From assembly GCA_016946835.1 (NCBI GenBank), contig JACVTC010000009.1, positions 2,162,501 through 2,226,500 of the forward strand: a DNA stretch of 64,000 bases. The letters are read 5' to 3'. Source of the DNA: Neocallimastix lanati (nom. inval.) (taxonomy: Eukaryota > Neocallimastigomycota > Neocallimastigomycetes > Neocallimastigales > Neocallimastigaceae). Within the stretch, counting starts at the first letter, position 1. Each line of letters starts with the position of its first letter. The notes below the pieces were generated by a model. That model saw only the letters and a list, made by a program, of their open reading frames with translations, did no database searches and was not told the origin of the DNA. Positions 20,848 through 32,170 of this stretch are shown one piece after another. The translations under genes were made by a program, and so were the position numbers.

Positions 20848-23800
20848 TTAATTGGACTTCGTCCCAGAAGTTTCAATTTCGCATAATTTGTACGGAACTA
20901 TATTTTTCAGATGCACATTTCTATTCGCAATTTCATTAGTGATGGGGTCGCATAAAGTTACTGTATTATATTGTTGCTTTACTATTTTTAGAGGTCCTAC
21001 AAAGAAAGGTTCAAGTTTTTTCCTATTAATTGTTCTAATCAAAACTAGTTCTCCTGGTTTATATTCTGCTTTTAATCGCTTCATTTGGTTTCTTCTGTCT
21101 TCCCATAACTTATTGGCAGTTTGAATATTTTCTATAGCTTCTTTAATCCATAAGTGATGTCTAGTAAACTTCCTAATAAGGTATTCTTCTTCACTCTCAT
21201 ATTCTTCTTTCTTGTCTAAATTGATAGTTAGCTCAAAGGGTTGGAAGTCTCGACGACCGTATAAAAGTTCGAAGCTGGAGAACTTAGTTGACTCATTTTT
21301 ACAGGTTCTGAGGGCCCAAAGAGCACTAGGAAGTATTTCGTCCCATTTATGTGTATTATTATTGCATAATATCCTAAGGTATTTCCCAATCTCTTTATTT
21401 CTGTTTTCTACCATTCCATTTGATTCAGGATGATAAACATAAATATATTTTACATAGACTCCATAAAGATCTAGGAAGGCTTTAGTTTTGTCTGAACGGA
21501 ATTAAGGACCATTGTCTGTTATTAAAATTTCTGGTATACCGTGTCTCGAAAACACCTTAGTTAAGAAAAATATTACATCATTTGAATCAATGGTACCAGT
21601 GGGCTCAGCTTCTACCCACTTTGTTAAGTAGTCTACTAAGACTATAATATACTGATTTCCTTTTTCTGTTACCGGTAATGGCCCTACGATATCCAATCCT
21701 ACTACAGTGAAAGGTAAGCCCGGTTTTGTGGGAATATTCTCCGTTTGAGTATTAAAAGTCTACGGTTTAAATAACTGACATTTTTTGCATGTACTAACAA
21801 AATACTTAACATCTAATATCATGTTTACCCAGTAATAGTCTCTCTTCAGTCGGTTATAAGTCTTGAATACCCCTTCATGTCCAATCCTGTGTGCCTCGAG
21901 AATTAATTTAATTTTTTGTTTATCTTCTTTTATAACTTTTCTTAGAGATCCTTGATTAACAAAATATTCCTCGTTATTAACCTTGATAAATTTATCATTG
22001 AATTTACTAATTAGTTTGTTGTCAATATTAATGTTCAAGTCAGACAATAAGGTTGCTACTACTTCTTCATTTTTCATTCTCATCCTGGATAACGCGTCTG
22101 CTATGACATTTTTCTTCCCTGGTTCGTAAATTATATTTACCTTTAACATAGAGAGAAGTAAAACCCATCTTGTTTGTCGAGAGTTCATTGTTTCCTTATT
22201 TTTAAAAAGTCCTATTAATGGCTTGTGGTCGGTGAAGAGTAACGTTTCTTGTTTGTTTCCAGAAATATAAGGTTTAAATTTTTTAACACAATAAAAAGCG
22301 GCTGTTCCTTCCAAGTCAGTGATTCCATAATTTTTTTCTGCTGGCTTCAAAGAACGGCTTATAAAATGAATAGGTTTCTCATTTCCAGCATCGTCCTTTT
22401 GTAACAGTACTCCGCCTATTCCATCAAACGAGGCGTCGGTTCGTATGATAAATTGTTTATCAAAATCGGGCATCGATAAAATAGGTGCAGTAATCAAACG
22501 GTTTTTTAATTCTTCAAAACTTTCTTTTTCTTTCTCCCCCCATGAAAACTTCACTCCTTTCTTTAAAAGTTTAAAAAGAGGTTTAGCGATTGATGCGAAA
22601 TTAAAAATAAACTTTCGGTAATATCCTACGGCTCCTAAGAAGGATTGTAACTGGTTAATGTTTGACGGTGGAAGCCATTCAAAAATTACCTTGGTCTTTG
22701 AAGGAATAGGAGAGACTCCATTGATTGAGACAGTGTGACTATAAAGTTTTGGTAAAAAAAATAGATTATAAATCAACACTTCAATAATAACACTAAAACA
22801 CAAAATAATAGTTTTAAAGAACAAGTTTTATTAATTTTTTAAATATTAAAATCTTTATTTATTTTAAAGTGTTATTAACAAGAAATCGTTAATAACAATT
22901 ACATCGATTAAAATACATGAAATTTGATAACTATTTATATTTTTATCTTATTACATTTATAATATATAATTCCTATTGAATTATATTATCTAGCTATTTA
23001 TTTAAAAACAATACTAACCTAAACTAATAATAAATAATTAACTATTACTAAATAAAGAGAATTATAATTAATAACTAAAATAAATATAATCAATTCTAAT
23101 TGAGTTCATTTATTATTTATTTATTATTTAAATATTATTAGTAAATTTATTATATATTTTCTATTTAAAAATAATATAAAAGTTGTCATAATTATTTAAT
23201 ATAAATTTAGCATAAAATGCCGTAAGTTTCAACATGACTAATTGCATAGTTTCATGTTGTTAATTTATCTTGTGAAAAACCTTAACTCTTATTATTTAAA
23301 TTAAATTACATAAAAAGAAATGATTTTCAAATACTAGTTTCACAAGAGAAATTTTTAATTTATTAGTATGATTGGGAAAAAATCGAAATTATGTTAAAAA
23401 TATTTTCAATAATTTTATACACGTGATTTCAAATAAATTTATTTTAATTTTACTTAAATTTATGATTAAATTTAATTAAAATTATTTAAAGATATTAATA
23501 ATATCTTTACAGTGACCTAATAATTCGACGAATTCTTTAAAAAACTTACATTTTTCAAGATTGATTTTTAGACCGTTTTCTTTTATAATTTGAAAAACTT
23601 TATTAAGATCTGAAATATGATCTTCGAGACTGGTAGAGAATATAATCAAATCATCAATGTAAATAAACATGCATTTTCCAATTAGAGGAAGGAATATCCT
23701 ATTCATTTCGCGTTGAAAGGTTCCTGGGGCGTTGCAGAGTCCGAAAGGCATAACTTTAAATTGGTAATTCCCATACATCGTAGTGAAAGAAGTTTTTGGG

Positions 23801-25530
23801 ATGTCTTCAAGGTTCATCGGGATTTGATGAAACCCGGAGAATAAATCAAGTGTCGTAAAAATCTTTACATTTTTCCCTGTAGAAAAAAGAATATCATCTA
23901 TTAATGGCAATGAATAAGCGTCTTTTATGGTAACATTATTCAATTTCCTGAAGTCGATACACATTCTCCATTTATTATTTTTCTTTAGAACAAGAATTAC
24001 AGGTGAGGACCATGGAGAACAGGAAGGCTCTATTAATTTATTTCGTAGTAATTTTATAATTTCTTTCTTAAGTGCTTGCGCTTGAATCTTTGATAGTCTG
24101 TAACATTTTTGTTTTATTGGAGTTGTATTTTCTTTAATTTGAATAGAGTGTGGTAGTAGCTTTGTTCTTCCCAATTCATCAATTTTGATAGCTAAGATTT
24201 CTATGTTGTTTTTCAATAATTTTTTAAATTTTTTCCTAATAAACGATGGACTCTCATCTATTATTTGCATAACCAAGTTTCTTTTTTCATTAGGAATGTT
24301 TTTTGTTCCTATATTGTTTTCCTCATTATCTTGTTTGGATTCTGTATCATTATTTTTCATTTCCATTGTTATAGGTTCATCAATTTTAGTGTTAGTTGCT
24401 GATTTTTTATTGACTTCATTAGACGTATTAATTTTATTGATAAAACAAAATAGCATAGAATCATTGTCAAAGTTGTCTTCATTATCTTTTTCGATACAGT
24501 TTGAATCATTTGTATCATTTGATAATAATACTATTTTCTTAAAACTTTCATTTTCATTCATTTGACATAAATAATTATTGATTGGATTTATAAATAAATT
24601 ATTTTCTTTTAAAGTTTTGTAGCCTATAAGTATATCAAATAAGTCTTGTTCATAATCAATTACTCTGAATATGTCTTGAATACATAATTTTCCAATTTCA
24701 ACTTTTAATAAGTAAAGTTCAGAAGAAATGCTAGTTTTTGTAGTGATTTGTATGATATTATTAGTAGTGTAACCAAAAGGTTTCAAAGTTCCTAAATTCT
24801 TTAAATATTTTCTTGAAATTATATTAATACTTGCACACGTGTCTAAAAATGCACTACCCTTTCTACCGTTGATATAACATTCACATGTTGCAATGTCATC
24901 TTTGGATATGGCTGATAAAATGACTTCTTCCATTTTATCATCACATTGGACATTTTTTAACTTTAAAGCTTTAGTTAATTGAGAGCGTAGTTTTGGACTA
25001 ATATCCAACAACTGTGCAAATGTAATGTTCGCTGTTATTGAATTTAAATCTGTATTTATATCATATTCATGTTGCGGTTCTAACATTGCTATATGTTTTT
25101 GCTTAGAATTTGGTTTACCTTTTGAGAAAGAGTCTTTTTTATTTAAGTTGGATTCATTCATTACTTTTGCTTCTTGATATATATCTTTATTTCTTTGTTC
25201 TTTCGAGTCCTTTTTTGATTTGTTTATTGAAGGTTGAGCAATTACTGATAGATCAATTTCTTTCAATTTTTCAGTATTTTCATTTGTATTAGAATCATTT
25301 TGTTTTTCTTCTATCACTATTTTATTGTTGGTTCTTTTTAAATTATTTTCTTTCCTATTTGTTGGAACTGGTATTGGAATTGGATTATCCCTTAAGGTTG
25401 TTATTTTTTGTAATTTCTCATAAGGTTGATATTTCTGCTTATCTTTTGCGTTTCTTGCGGCTACGGCTATTACGTCTAGTTTTAAATTATTGGTTTGATT
25501 AGTGGAAGTTTTCCTTCTTCCCATTAATAG
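20848..25530 (-). pseudogene. Element B pol region
   Basis: On the minus strand: aspartic protease (AFLDTCASINII near 24850), RT (FSGFHQIPM near 23830; CMFIYIDDLIIFS near 23655), RNase H (IRTDASFDGIGGVLLQK near 22440), integrase zinc finger (HRIGHEGVFKTYNRLKRDYY near 21860; CKKCQ), core (MDIVGPLPV near 21690) and C-terminal module (FVGPLKIVKQQYNTVTLCD near 20970). Same order as in A and H. Fossil: broken, with about four breaks, one of them an inserted 770-bp repeat. Confidence 0.8.
22741..23510. repeat. About 770-bp insertion inside B pol
   Basis: Flanked by GTGAC on both sides (just before 22741 and just after 23510), a 5-bp target duplication inside the RT coding region. On the plus strand it starts TATAAAGTTTT and ends ATATCTTTACA; the ends are weakly inverted (TATAAAG/TGTAAAG). 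No coding capacity is seen. It is a solo LTR or a short non-autonomous element of unrecognised family. Confidence 0.65.
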
Positions 25531-25536
25531 TTTAAA
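25504..25536 (-). promoter_or_regulatory. Gag-pol -1 frameshift cassette, element B
   Basis: On the minus strand TTTAAAC (25530-25536) in gag register T TTA AAC, an 8-nt spacer holding the gag stop (TAATG, where the gag TAA overlaps an ATG in the pol frame), then stem GGAAG (25517-25521), 8-nt loop and CTTCC (25504-25508). Confidence 0.7.
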
Positions 25537-26378
25537 GAGTTATTTTCAGTTGTCAACTTTCCAGATTCTTCCATTTCGGCTAACTCTTTATAACTATATG
25601 GACACTGTCTAATTACATGTCCAATTTGGTTACATTTAAAGCATTTTAACTCCTTTGATGGTTTCTTGGAAATTACAGAATTATTTTTAAATTTTTGATT
25701 TGCTTTACTGTTTTTACCATAATAGTTTATATTATCATTCTGTTGATGATTATTGATTCCAAATTGTTTGAATGGATGATTTTTGTTTATAAATTTATCT
25801 AGCCTAGAACTTTGATTAGTATATACGGCTGTCATGATAGTTTCATTTCTTTTATTCCTTCTTTCTTCGGCTCTCTCAGCGAGTTCTGCTTCTTCGAATG
25901 CCTCTTCAAGATCTTCACACCTTTGCGTTATTACTTGAGCTCTTGCGTAAGGTCTGTAAGCTATGGAATCGATATAGTCGTCTACGGTTATAAAGGTCTG
26001 ATAAAGTTTACTAAGATTATTGTATAGCTTTTTATACCTCCAATTAAAATTTTTAATAGACTCTCCTTTTTGAATAACCATCTTCTGAAGTCTTTTGCAC
26101 TTCTCTTGAGGGGTTATTTCCATTGCGTCTTCTAACGCTTTCTTTATTTCTTGAAACAATGGGTAGACTTCATTTCCTTCTTGATCAGTAGTCACAAGCT
26201 CCTGTAAAACTCCTCTGAGTTTCCCTTCTGTGCATTCCATGGCCCAAGTATGAATACTAGAAGGACTAGTAATGTTGGCTAGTTTCATTATTCGAATAAA
26301 CTCGTCTCCCCAAGAGTCCACGTCCTTCAAGTTTTCGTCCAATCTAGGAAGTAGCTCTTCTAATTCCAAAATCTTCAT
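25524..26378 (-). CDS. Element B Gag
   Basis: A 284-residue Gag opening MKILELEELLPRLDE, close to the Gags of A and H. The capsid-like part carries ITPQEKCKRLQKMVIQKGES near residue 90. A CCHC knuckle, CFKCNQIGHVIRQC, lies near residue 250. The leader to the LTR is short (about 145 bp) and T-rich on the plus strand. Confidence 0.8.
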   Translation of the reverse strand: MKILELEELLPRLDENLKDVDSWGDEFIRIMKLANITSPSSIHTWAMECTEGKLRGVLQELVTTDQEGNEVYPLFQEIKKALEDAMEITPQEKCKRLQKMVIQKGESIKNFNWRYKKLYNNLSKLYQTFITVDDYIDSIAYRPYARAQVITQRCEDLEEAFEEAELAERAEERRNKRNETIMTAVYTNQSSRLDKFINKNHPFKQFGINNHQQNDNINYYGKNSKANQKFKNNSVISKKPSKELKCFKCNQIGHVIRQCPYSYKELAEMEESGKLTTENNSLNY

Positions 26379-26502
26379 TTTCTACTCTTCTCTTTTTCGC
26401 TTTTTTTTTAAAAATTTTTTTTTTTTTTTTTTTTAAAACAATTAATTATTTTTAACTCAATATTTTATTTTCAATTATTAATTTTCATATTATTTTTGAT
26501 TG

Positions 26503-26521
26503 AGTCCTGCATAGCTCGCCA
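26503..26521 (-). promoter_or_regulatory. Primer binding site, element B
   Basis: Two bases beyond the LTR end, the minus strand reads TGGCGAGCTATGCAGGACT. Its complement ends in a tRNA 3' CCA, and the adjoining bases fit a tRNA T arm (GAGT, CCTGC). Element H has the same site (52322-52339), so both lineages use the same tRNA primer. Confidence 0.65.
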
Positions 26522-26636
26522 AATGTTGCAGGAATTTTAATAATTTAAATTTTTATTTTCAAAAATAATATATTCTTAATAATTAGATTTTCTTTTTTTT
26601 TTCTTTTATTTTTTTTTATTTTTTTTTTTTTTCTTT

Positions 26637-26674
<38 letters not shown>

Positions 26675-26826
26675 AAATAATAATTATTTAATAATTAGTT
26701 ATTAATCAATTTAATTTGATAATTTATATAATTATTTTAAATTAAAAATAAAATTATGAAATTATAAAAATAGTTTAAATTAATTAACATATAAAGTTAT
26801 TAAATTTAATTATAATTTCGAATTGT

Positions 26827-27515
26827 TGTTAAAATTAAGATATAAAATAGTTTTATGATTAATAACGTTACTAGGTTAATATGTTGAATTATATATTAAT
26901 AATCCAACAATAATTAATTAATAATAATATAAAAATAATATAAGACAAATAGTTAAGTTATTTAAACACTTAATATCTAAGAATATTTTAAATAATAATT
27001 TCTTTGAAGGATTTATGAAAATATTTATTTATTGAATTATTAGTATATAATTATTGTAAATACAATAACCTTACAAAGAACATAAAAGATAGATTTTTAC
27101 ATCTTTCTTTTATACTTTGTAAGTTACATAATAATAGTATTTAATTATAAGATAATAATAATATAGTAAAATGAATATTAATAAAATATTAAAATAATAA
27201 CAATATCGATATGTTTAAAATATTTAATATAATTAAATAAATTTAATTTGTATAATTAATTTGAATAATTAAAAATAGTAATTAATATATATGATATAAA
27301 CATATATATAAACATAATATAAATAAATACATGTGACGTCATATGTAAATAATTGAAATTATTAATATAAATCTTATTTATTAATATTTTCAGAATTATT
27401 AGGCCTAAGATAATTCTTTAAATATTAAATAAGAATTTATATTAATTATTAATTAAATGTATATTGAAATGTGAATAACTGAAATTGAGATTTCAATTCA
27501 GTTATAATTTCAACA
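26827..27515 (+). mobile_element. Solo LTR, family A-type, in B LTR
   Basis: TGTTAAAATTAAGATAT...TATAATTTCAACA, flanked by ATTGT at 26822-26826 and 27516-27520. It is the reverse complement of 7760-8454 with high identity. No internal region. Confidence 0.8.
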
Positions 27516-27520
27516 ATTGT

Positions 27521-28172
27521 TGTCAAGGATTTGATACAAATTAATTTATATTTAATACTACAAAAATAACAATTTAATTATAAATATAATTTGTACTCCT
27601 TAAATCCTTGTACCGTTCATAACCAAATTAATATTGTATTACATATTAATTAATATTATCCCTTTTATACATTATTGAACCCCTAATATATTAATTGATT
27701 AATATTGTATTACATATTAATTAATATTATCCCTTTTTATATTAATTAATATAGTTGAATATTATTTATAAAAATTGTTTTTTTATTAATTATATTATTT
27801 TATATATTTTTATTATCTTATATTATATATGTATTATTCTATTACTTTATATATTAAAATTATATTTTATATTGTTATCTTTAAATTAGTATTTATTAAA
27901 ATATATTATTAAATATTTTATATTGTTTTTCAAAAATATAAAAGAACTAAAAAATATTCTTTTTTAAATCTTTGTAAGATTATTATTTACAAATAATCTA
28001 ATAACTTTATAATAAAGCATATTAAATAAAAATATAGTTAATTAAAAGTTTAATATTAAAATAATATTTTATATTTGAATAAATCAATTTATAAAATAAA
28101 ATAATATCAAAAGGTTATTAGATTAAAGGCTTCCAACCAAGTTTACCCTTTAATCTAAGTACCAACTTAACA
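27521..28172 (+). mobile_element. Solo LTR, C-element-related family
   Basis: TGTCAAGGATTTGATAC...AAGTACCAACTTAACA, flanked by ATTGT at 27516-27520 and 28173-28177. It has an AATATAAAAGAAC promoter-like box near 27938 and the GGCTTCCAACCAAGTTTA block also seen in the LTR of element C, so it derives from a relative of C. Confidence 0.75.
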
Positions 28173-28177
28173 ATTGT

Positions 28178-28845
28178 TGTTAAAGTTTTTAGATAATTTG
28201 GTCTTAACGATTAGGTCAAGATGCCAAATTATAGTAATTAATTAATAATTTAATTTTACTCTTATTTAAAACATATTGTTATTAGTAAATTTTATAATTA
28301 AGTTTTTATTTAAAATATAAATTTTATTTAATCTTAATAATATTTTATTACATTATTATTTTATATAATTATTACTATAATTTAAATTACAATAATCCTA
28401 CAAAGGATTAATCAAAAGATTTAAACATGTATTTATATAAAATAATTAATTATTAAAATATTAATTATTAATATGAATATGTAAATAATATTAATATAAG
28501 TTTGATATTGATAATATAATGTTAGATAATAATAAAAATATTTAATATAAATAAAATATAAGAATCAAATATTGCTAAATATTATAATTTATAATTAAAA
28601 TATAATATGTAGAAATTAATTTAATGACAATCACGTGTTTACATTATTTAATATATATTAAATTCAATATGTTAATAATATTTAGTAATTAGTTGGCCTA
28701 GACTAATTCCTAAATATTTTAATAAAGTTAATTTAATAATAATTATTATATTATTATTATTTATTAATATTGAAATTAAAATAACTGAATTATTGAAATT
28801 GAAATTGAAATTGAATTAAATGTAAATTCAGTTATTATCTTAACA
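28178..28845 (+). mobile_element. Solo LTR, family C-type, copy 3
   Basis: TGTTAAAGTTTTTAGATAAT...GTTATTATCTTAACA, flanked by ATTGT at 28173-28177 and 28846-28850. Very close to 7096-7754. Third LTR in a train in which each neighbour is separated by one copy of ATTGT. Confidence 0.8.
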
Positions 28846-29800
28846 ATTGTATAATTTAAATCATTAGTTTATTGTATTTTAGCTAGTTCCGTAACATAAT
28901 GTAATAATTTAATTAAAAAATTATAATTAAATTATTAATCATTAATATTAGCTCTAACTGCTAATATCAAAGGTTTAGAAAAGAATCATACTTACCTATG
29001 GTTCTTTCTAATTATCGAGTTTATTATAACGAATTATAATAGACGAAACACTAAAATTGATAAGGAAAAGTTTTAATTATAAAATTTGTTTTATTAAAAT
29101 AATTTGTTTTATTATTTATTAAAAATTTTAAATGTTAAAACTTATTGTTATTATTATTATATTATAATTGTTATAATAATAACTCTTGATTTCTCAAAGA
29201 GAACTCAAGAGCCTTATTTATACTTTTTTGTCAAAATAAGGTTAAAATCAAAAGAGGTTCTAATCTTAACAAATCTCTTATCTAGTGTAACGAATATTGG
29301 AATATCCGTGTTTTAAAGAGTGTAACACAATAGGTAAGCACTTTTTGATTAATAAGTAATTTGGTTTTTTAAAATATAGTTTTATTAATTAAGAAATTTA
29401 AAAATATTAATTATAAAGATTAATTATTGTAATATTTCGAATTACTTATTAATTAATTCAATAATTAATAAAAACACAATTTTTAGAATATTTTTTTTTT
29501 TTTTGGCTGCGAAATTCACTCCTATTTATAGTTTTTCAAAATTTAAATCCATAAAAATTTAAAACCATAAAATCATTAAAAAGTTTCATAAAAATTGATT
29601 ATTTTCGGTTAAAAAGAATCTAAAAGAAATAATGATAAAAGATAAATTAAAATAGAATTTCTATCTGATTTGTTTCTATTAATTTCTAAGAATTTCTTTT
29701 GTTAATTTTTACAGAAATTTATACAGAAACAAATACAGAAACAAATACAGAAATGAAGTATAAAAATTCTTTAAAATTTAAATGATATAAAATTTTAGTA

Positions 29801-29863
29801 AAGGTGTGAGTCGAACCCTAGTGGTTCAGGCTGAGGTCATAGTGACTAACCACTATGTCAGCA
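29801..29863 (-). other. tRNA-like module in E LTR
   Basis: On the minus strand the LTR has TAGTGGTTAGTCACT (A-box-like, within the perfect hairpin CATAGTG-GTTAGT-CACTATG) and GGGTTCGACTCACACC (B-box-like). The spacing resembles an internal Pol III promoter, but a full cloverleaf does not close. The second LTR has the same module near 43786-43848. It may be a captured tRNA or SINE piece. Confidence 0.35.
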
Positions 29864-29881
29864 TTCTAATTTCTAATTTTT

Positions 29882-30701
29882 TGATAAGAATGTACTAAAT
29901 AATGCATTCTTAATTAAATCTACGATTTATTTCTAATACATTATGTGTACATTATTATTTTTGTACTTTAATAAATTTTTAAATCCAAAAATCAAAAATT
30001 AAATCAAAAATTATATTAAACTTTATATTTTTATATTAAATCTTATATTAATAGTAATATTTTTATATATTTAAAACTTATATTAGCAATATTAATAATA
30101 AATCTTATTTTTTTATTTTTATATTAATAATGAAAATTTGTATTAATAATATTTTTATATATTGATAATTAAAAATTTATATATTATATTTTAACTTTTA
30201 TTATAAAATTTTATATCGAAATGTTTTATTTTATATTGAAAAATATTTTATTTTATTAAAAACCTTTATATTAGAATAGTATTTTTATTTTTATTTGAAT
30301 ATTTTAACAGATTGTAATAAAAATTATAGCCAATTAAATAAATTCTTATTAGTAATATTTTAGATAGATTATAAAAAAAAAAAAATATGTTTTATTAATA
30401 TTATAAATGTATTTTATTTATATTGTTATAATTAAATTTTATATAATTGATTATAAAAATCAATTTAAATTTAATAGTTTTTATAAAAAAAAAAAATAAA
30501 AATAAAATGTAATTTAGTGGCAAGAACAACTTTTATGCCTTGAAAAAAAAGTATAAATAGTTGTAAATTTTGCTACTAATTTTTAAAAATCATCAAGTAA
30601 AATTAATAAAATAAATTTATAAATAAAAATAATAAATAAAAAAAAAAATAAAATTTGTGTTTCTTTACTTTATTTTTATTTAATTCTCTAAAACCTTAAC
30701 A
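29882..30701 (+). repeat. Element D 5' LTR
   Basis: Nearly identical to 37100-37918. Includes AAAAGTATAAATAGTTG near 30551 (TATA-box-like) before the TTTGTGTTTCTTTAC end. Ends CTCTAAAACCTTAACA. Confidence 0.9.
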
Positions 30702-30707
30702 TTTATA

Positions 30708-30725
30708 TGGTGGAGATATCGGGGA
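30708..30725 (+). promoter_or_regulatory. Primer binding site, element D
   Basis: TGGTGGAGATATCGGGGA starts 6 bp past the LTR; its complement ends ...ATCTCCACCA, a tRNA 3' end. Element I has a related site (TGGTGGAGAATCCGGGCG, 56785-56802 on the minus strand). B and H use a different tRNA. Confidence 0.65.
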
Positions 30726-30899
30726 ATTAAATAGAAATAATAGTAAATAACATAGATTTTTTTTTAATTTTTTTTTTATTTTATATTGATAAACAAGTAA
30801 GTCGTTAATCCTTTGATTAACCCATGGCGCTTGTTTGATATATATATATAAAAAAAAATTTTTTTTAAATAAGTAAAATTAAGATTCTAAAAAAACAAA

Positions 30900-31580
30900 T
30901 TTTGTAAAATTATAACAAGGAGCGGATAGAGCTCATACACAGTGTATTCTCAGATAGCAACAAATTAACTCTATTCATAGTAGGTTATTGAATAGTAGTT
31001 AATTTGGAGATTAATTGGAAAGTAGACGAAGGTATTTGGTTACCGACCCGGTAATAATAGTTCAACCTTCAACGTTTCAACACACGAAGGTGCGGGTACT
31101 TTCCAAGCACTGGCGAATAAGGAGCTTACGTCACCGAAGGCGTAAGATTGTTTTTTTTATATAATTTTTTTTACTTTTCTTTGTGCTAGTTATAAGGCAC
31201 TTTATTATATAAAGTATCAGACTTTGGCTAACTTCGCCATTTAAATTTTTTTTATTTTTTTTTATTACTGGTACTTTATTTGTTATATAATTCCTGTAAT
31301 AGAATCTTAATTTACTTTGAAAATATTGTGTTTTTAGTTAATTTTTATTAGTTAATAAAAATATTATTGAATACTTTTAAAATTTTTTTTATTCCGTACA
31401 TAGATTATCGGATTAAGTTTATCCTACATAGTAATTGGGCTAGTGGGCTCTGAACTGCTATATTTTATATTGAATATAGTAATCGTGGCACACGCGTGGC
31501 ATGACACCATTAGGTAAGCTGCACGTCAGACAGTGTGTACTATCAGATTGTACGACAATAAAGATTATTTTTTTTGTATT
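30900..31580 (+). other. Element D structured leader
   Basis: Two GC-richer blocks in an AT-rich leader: 30918-31148, containing the motif shared with A (31107-31147), and 31394-31558 (for example TCGTGGCACACGCGTGGCAT). Neither encodes a plausible peptide. They are candidates for RNA packaging or translation signals. Confidence 0.45.
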
Positions 31581-31730
31581 TAATAATTATAATTAATTAA
31601 TAATTTTATTAGCTATAACAATACAATATTTATCGTTTAAAAAGAAAAATTTTTGAAAGGTGAAAATAACAAATAAAACTTTGCTTCTAAATTTATTACT
31701 ACAAATATACTAAATTACAAAATTCAAGTG

Positions 31731-32003
31731 GTCGATAAAGATTTCGAGCTTGAAAATTATTCTATTAAATTGTCGATAAAGATTTCGAACTTAAAATTAT
31801 TCTATTAAGTTGTCGATAAAGATTTCGAACTTAAAATTATTCTATTGAATTGTCGATAAAGATTTCGAACTTAAAAATTATTCTATTGAGTTGTCGATAA
31901 AGATTTCGAACTTAAAAATTATTCTTAATAAAGTAGTCGAAAAGAACCTCGTGCTTTATAATTTCTACTAAGTTGTCGATAAAGATTTCGAGCTTATATC
32001 TAC
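31731..32003 (+). repeat. 40-bp tandem repeats in D leader
   Basis: Seven units starting at about 31731, 31772, 31812, 31852, 31893, 31935 (variant) and 31975. Core GTCGATAAAGATTTCGAACT followed by TAAAATTATTCTATTAAGTT. The array ends about 170 bp before the gag ATG. Element E has an unrelated array of the same period in its leader. Confidence 0.9.
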
Positions 32004-32170
32004 TAAAGAAAGCAAATAAAATTATTATTTTCAAAAGTTACTAAAATATATTGTTTTAAAAATTGATTCGATATTAAATTACCTATTAAATTATATTTTT
32101 AAAGTTGTATTTCCAAATTTATTCTTATTTAATCACCTCATTAATATACAACAAGAAATATTTAAACAAA

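Larger units (their letters stand above)
20420..28896 (-). mobile_element. Element B: Ty3/gypsy LTR retrotransposon, broken and multiply invaded
   Basis: On the minus strand: 5' LTR (26524-28896, carrying a block of three solo LTRs), primer site (26503-26521), gag (25524-26378), recoding cassette, pol (20848 to about 25530, carrying a 770-bp insertion) and 3' LTR (about 20420-20834, left end not preserved). LTR ends are TGTTACGGAACTAG...TTCCTGCAACA on the element strand. It is broken, with about four or five breaks including insertions. Related to A and H. Confidence 0.8.
26524..28896 (-). repeat. Element B right (5') LTR, split by three solo LTRs
   Basis: Plus-strand ends TGTTGCAGGAATT (26524) and GTTCCGTAACA (28896). 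The LTR proper is 26524-26826 plus 28851-28896; the middle is inserted. Comparison with the left LTR of B gives an empty target site, ATTGT. It contains long T tracts (26588-26670). Confidence 0.8.

Noticed and set aside
31731-32003. Regularly spaced 40-bp units considered as CRISPR-like
   Set aside because: Units are direct tandem copies with no unique spacers, in the leader of a retroelement of a eukaryote.
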